Of a stretch of 64,000 nucleotides of DNA, positions 61,667 to 64,000 are shown piece after piece. A program made the translations under genes and the position numbers. The notes beneath the pieces are model-generated. The model saw only the letters and a list, made by a program, of their open reading frames with translations. It did not search any database and was not told where the DNA came from. Each line of letters begins with the position of its first letter. The first letter of the stretch is position 1. The stretch comes from Clostridia bacterium (GTDB lineage: Bacteria > Bacillota > Clostridia > Oscillospirales > CAG-272), in NCBI GenBank assembly GCA_017621755.1, contig JAGASL010000044.1, positions 1-64,000 of the forward strand, written 5' to 3'.

Positions 61667-62928
61667 GTGCGCTTCTTTCGCACCTTCTCATACTGCCGCT
61701 CGTAGATCAGCTCGGTGGCGAAGGCCAGTTTGGTGACTACGTTTTCCTTTTCGGGGAAGCAGTAGAAGGAATCGTTTTCGGTAGAGATATCTAAGCAATC
61801 CAGCGGCTTGATATGGGGAAAATCATATTCCACGTGCAGGCTGTTGATCTGTAGCGGCTTGCGCTGGATGCGGTAATTCTGCCCGCGGTAATGCCCCTCT
61901 AATACGAAGCCGTTTTCCTCGTCATGGCGAAGGCGTGCCTTGCCAAGCGGCTCGAATTTCCAGCAGCGGGGCAGGGAATGCACGTCTACCTCGTCCTCAA
62001 AGAAGTATTCGCCGCGCGCAAGCTCGGCGCGCACCTGCTCACGTTCCCAGGCGAACCAATCGGGCACATAGGGAAATTCGGTCTCACCGTTGACTCCGGA
62101 AAGAACACCGTCCTCACCCAGCTGCCAGCGCTTGCCGCAGGCGCGGCAGAATAGCTCTGCACCGGCCGAGGTCATCTGTGATTCCCGGAGGCAATGCGGG
62201 CACTTGTACAGAATTTTGTGCATCCCCTCCGCGCGAAAGGGCTCGGTGATGCGGATGTTGTTTTCACGCTGGTAGCGGTATTCATCGTACTCGAAGGCCT
62301 TTTGTAAAGCCGCATTGATCTCCTCTACCGACATGGTGGCGATCTCGCCGGCCGTCAGCAGCTGGGTCATGGTGGTGTGCAGCGGCACCTTGCGCTTTTT
62401 TCGGAAATTCCAAAACGGCGCGTGCAGATAGTTGCCGTGGTGAATGGCCACCACCACCGGCACGCGGCACATACGCACCAGCATGCCAAGCGATTCGGGC
62501 AGGTAAGAGGTCACGCCGCAGGGCGAATAGCGTGCCTCGGGGTACATGCAAAGAATATCCCCCCGCTGCAGCACGCGGCGGATGGATTTGATCAGGTGCA
62601 GGTCGGTGGTGAATTTGCGCGTGCAGATTGCGCCGATCCACTCCAGCAGCCAGGGGCGGCGGTAAAAGCCGTCAATATTGACCACGTTGTTCACGCGGTG
62701 CGGGTGGGTACCCAGCGCCACCAGCTCAAAATCAATAAAGGACATGTGGTTAGAAAGCAGCAGGTAGGGCGGCTTTAGCCCTTCCATGTTGATCTTTTCG
62801 ACCCGGTGCTTTTTGCTTGCCAGCATGATCTTTGAAAGAATCCAGATCAGCCAGGTCAGATACCAGGGCTGGCGAATGGGGTATTTGGCGGTCTTGTAGC
62901 GTTTTTGGTTTTTATAATTGACATCCAT
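61660..62928 (-). CDS. PlsC-like lysophospholipid acyltransferase with embedded zinc ribbon
   Basis: About 422 residues from ATG 62928 (AAAAAGG nine bases upstream; ATG 62937 is too close). The acyltransferase HX4D box is H61-D66 (SNHMSFID). YPEARYSP stands for the usual EGTRS motif. One membrane helix precedes it (YLTWLIWILSKIML). After the catalytic part a four-cysteine ribbon follows (CPHC 243-246, CRAC 261-264), then a beta-rich C-terminal domain of about 130 residues. Usual PlsC proteins end near 250 residues, so the ribbon and tail are an unusual extension. Membrane phospholipid synthesis is likely but the acceptor may differ. Confidence 0.8.
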   Translation of the reverse strand: MDVNYKNQKRYKTAKYPIRQPWYLTWLIWILSKIMLASKKHRVEKINMEGLKPPYLLLSNHMSFIDFELVALGTHPHRVNNVVNIDGFYRRPWLLEWIGAICTRKFTTDLHLIKSIRRVLQRGDILCMYPEARYSPCGVTSYLPESLGMLVRMCRVPVVVAIHHGNYLHAPFWNFRKKRKVPLHTTMTQLLTAGEIATMSVEEINAALQKAFEYDEYRYQRENNIRITEPFRAEGMHKILYKCPHCLRESQMTSAGAELFCRACGKRWQLGEDGVLSGVNGETEFPYVPDWFAWEREQVRAELARGEYFFEDEVDVHSLPRCWKFEPLGKARLRHDEENGFVLEGHYRGQNYRIQRKPLQINSLHVEYDFPHIKPLDCLDISTENDSFYCFPEKENVVTKLAFATELIYERQYEKVRKKRTK

Positions 62929-63039
62929 AGCCGTCATCCTTTTTCATAAACACTCCCCGTTATTATACACGATTTGGTGTAAAAAAACAATATTTTCGAG
63001 AAAATAGGTAGGGCGTTTTGAGAAAAATGGCAATAACCC

Positions 63040-63068
63040 TTGACAAGCACGGAAAAGTATTATATAAT
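63040..63068 (+). promoter_or_regulatory. consensus promoter of the CNNM/CorC gene
   Basis: TTGACA (63040-63045) and TATAAT (63063-63068), both perfect, with a 17-base spacer. Transcription should start about 200 bases before the start codon. Confidence 0.75.
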
Positions 63069-63075
63069 ACCAATA

Positions 63076-63280
63076 ATATCGCTTTTGGGAAAGGAGATGG
63101 CGCACAGAAATCATGGAAGGTGACAGTACGACGCATCATAGCGAAAAGCCTCCTTTATGTATGAAGTTACAATGTGTGAGACATAGCCTGTGTTTACGTG
63201 AGTAAGCCGACGGGTTGTGTCTTTTTGTGCTTTTTTGAGGATTTTTGAAAAACGGATATTCATCCGGGGAGGATTTTGTT
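63076..63280 (+). other. long 5' leader with possible RNA structure
   Basis: About 200 untranslated bases. AAAGGAG near 63090 could pair with CTCCTTT near 63152, enclosing a stretch with other short helices. A T-rich segment follows (63220-63245). The layout is compatible with a metal-sensing riboswitch before an ion-transport gene, but I see no class-defining consensus with certainty. Confidence 0.35.
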
Positions 63281-64000
63281 TTGGATATTTTTTGGATGCT
63301 GCTTTTGCAGCTGGTTCTGATCGCATTGAACGCCGTGTTCGCATGTGCCGAGATCGCGGTCATCAACATTGGCGAGGCAAAGCTGACCAAGCTGGCCTCT
63401 GAGGGCGATAAGCGCGCCAAGCGCCTTGCACGCCTGACGAAGGAGCCCTCGCGCTTCTTGGCCACCATTCAGGTCGCTATTACGCTGGCCGGCTTTATCG
63501 GTAGTGCATTCGCGGCCGAGAACTTTTCCGATCGCTTGGTTGCTTGGGTGGTCAGCCTGGGGCTGACCGGTGTGCCGGTCGCCACGCTGGATGCCTTGGC
63601 GGTTATTGTGATCACCCTGCTGCTCTCTTACGTCACGCTCGTCTTTGGCGAGCTGGTTCCCAAGCGCGTGGCAATGCGCAAGGCAGAGAGCATCGCGCTT
63701 GGCCTTTCCGGCCTCATTTCCTTCATCTCTAAAATCTTTCGGCCGCTTGTTTGGCTGCTGACCATCTCTACCAACGGCGTGCTGCGTCTGATGGGCATTG
63801 ACCCCAATCAGAACGATGAGGACGTGAGCGAGGAGGACATTCGCATGATGGTGGATGTGGGTACGCAAAACGGCACCATTGATGACGAGGAAAAGGAATT
63901 CATTCAGAACGTCTTTGAGTTTGACGATCTGACAGCCGGTGAGATCGCCACCCATCGTACCGATGTGGTCATGCTGTGGACGGATGATTCGATGGAGGAA
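63281..64000 (+). CDS. CNNM/CorC-type (HlyC/CorC) transporter, N-terminal part (3' end outside window)
   Basis: 240 codons to the window edge. The start is a TTG (DIFWMLLLQL) with GGGGAGG eight bases upstream; no ATG in frame before the first helix has such a site. The DUF21/CNNM membrane domain has about four helices (LVLIALNAVFACAEIAVIN, ATIQVAITLAGFIGSAFAA, ALAVIVITLLLSYVTLVFGE, LISFISKIF) and the conserved GELVPKRVA. It is followed by the acidic linker (SEEDIRMMVDVG, DDEEKEFIQNVFEFDD) that leads to the CBS pair. The family moves or senses magnesium and related divalent cations. Confidence 0.88.
   Translation, partial: MDIFWMLLLQLVLIALNAVFACAEIAVINIGEAKLTKLASEGDKRAKRLARLTKEPSRFLATIQVAITLAGFIGSAFAAENFSDRLVAWVVSLGLTGVPVATLDALAVIVITLLLSYVTLVFGELVPKRVAMRKAESIALGLSGLISFISKIFRPLVWLLTISTNGVLRLMGIDPNQNDEDVSEEDIRMMVDVGTQNGTIDDEEKEFIQNVFEFDDLTAGEIATHRTDVVMLWTDDSMEE

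Overview
The window looks like chromosome of a gut-type Firmicute of class Clostridia. The evidence is strong AGGAGG-type ribosome sites, Gram-positive secreted and lipid-anchored proteins, GHKL/LytTR and OmpR two-component systems, and very large surface proteins of the kind seen in Oscillospiraceae-like gut bacteria. No rRNA gene or complete tRNA gene is present, so a narrower placement would be a guess. The relaxase gene at the left edge and the CNNM/CorC-type gene at the right edge run off the window.

Left end (1-6.9 kb): an A+T-richer block that looks imported. It holds the end of a MobA/MobL relaxase, an OmpR-type two-component system, and a divergent surface protein whose frame is broken near its membrane anchor. 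A perfect tandem 10-bp repeat lies between regulator and target. The block abuts an N-terminally truncated CE15-like esterase, followed by a CapA-like phosphoesterase and the 3' part of an elongator tRNA-Met.

9.1-27.7 kb: two adjacent modules, each bracketed by its own pair of direct repeats. Module 1 (9156-17037) carries an AraC regulator, a 2115-residue secreted protein and a 54-residue peptide. Module 2 (17115-27684) carries an AraC regulator divergent from a nine-gene operon: type I dehydroquinase-like Schiff-base enzyme, SDR, two MDR proteins, Gfo/Idh/MocA, amidohydrolase, epimerase-like SDR, EamA exporter and GH20. This reads as an uncharacterised route for a modified amino sugar, cyclitol or glycoside.

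27.8-36 kb: a GDPD-type phosphodiesterase; an AraC regulator divergent from a second GH20-like hydrolase and an EamA transporter; a metallophosphoesterase; and an AraC-ThuA-Gfo/Idh operon.

36-51.7 kb: a GHKL/LytTR two-component system faces a small orphan gene, a 2562-residue secreted protein and a 41-residue peptide. A 14-bp direct repeat with 21-bp period sits just upstream of the target promoter. A third giant protein (1669 aa, metallophosphatase plus repeats) follows under its own promoter. All three giants share one uncharacterised module, and two of the three are followed by related short peptides starting MK(K/Q)YE.

51.8-64 kb: an AraC regulator divergent from a GH109-like NAD-dependent glycosidase, a collagen-like protein, a lipoprotein, a complete carbohydrate ABC importer operon (ATPase, two permeases, binding protein), an alpha/beta hydrolase, a PlsC-like acyltransferase with an embedded zinc ribbon, and a CNNM/CorC transporter gene with a long leader. 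Overall the window is an accessory, host-glycan-oriented region: each catabolic set has a local AraC regulator, and surface proteins are controlled by two-component systems.
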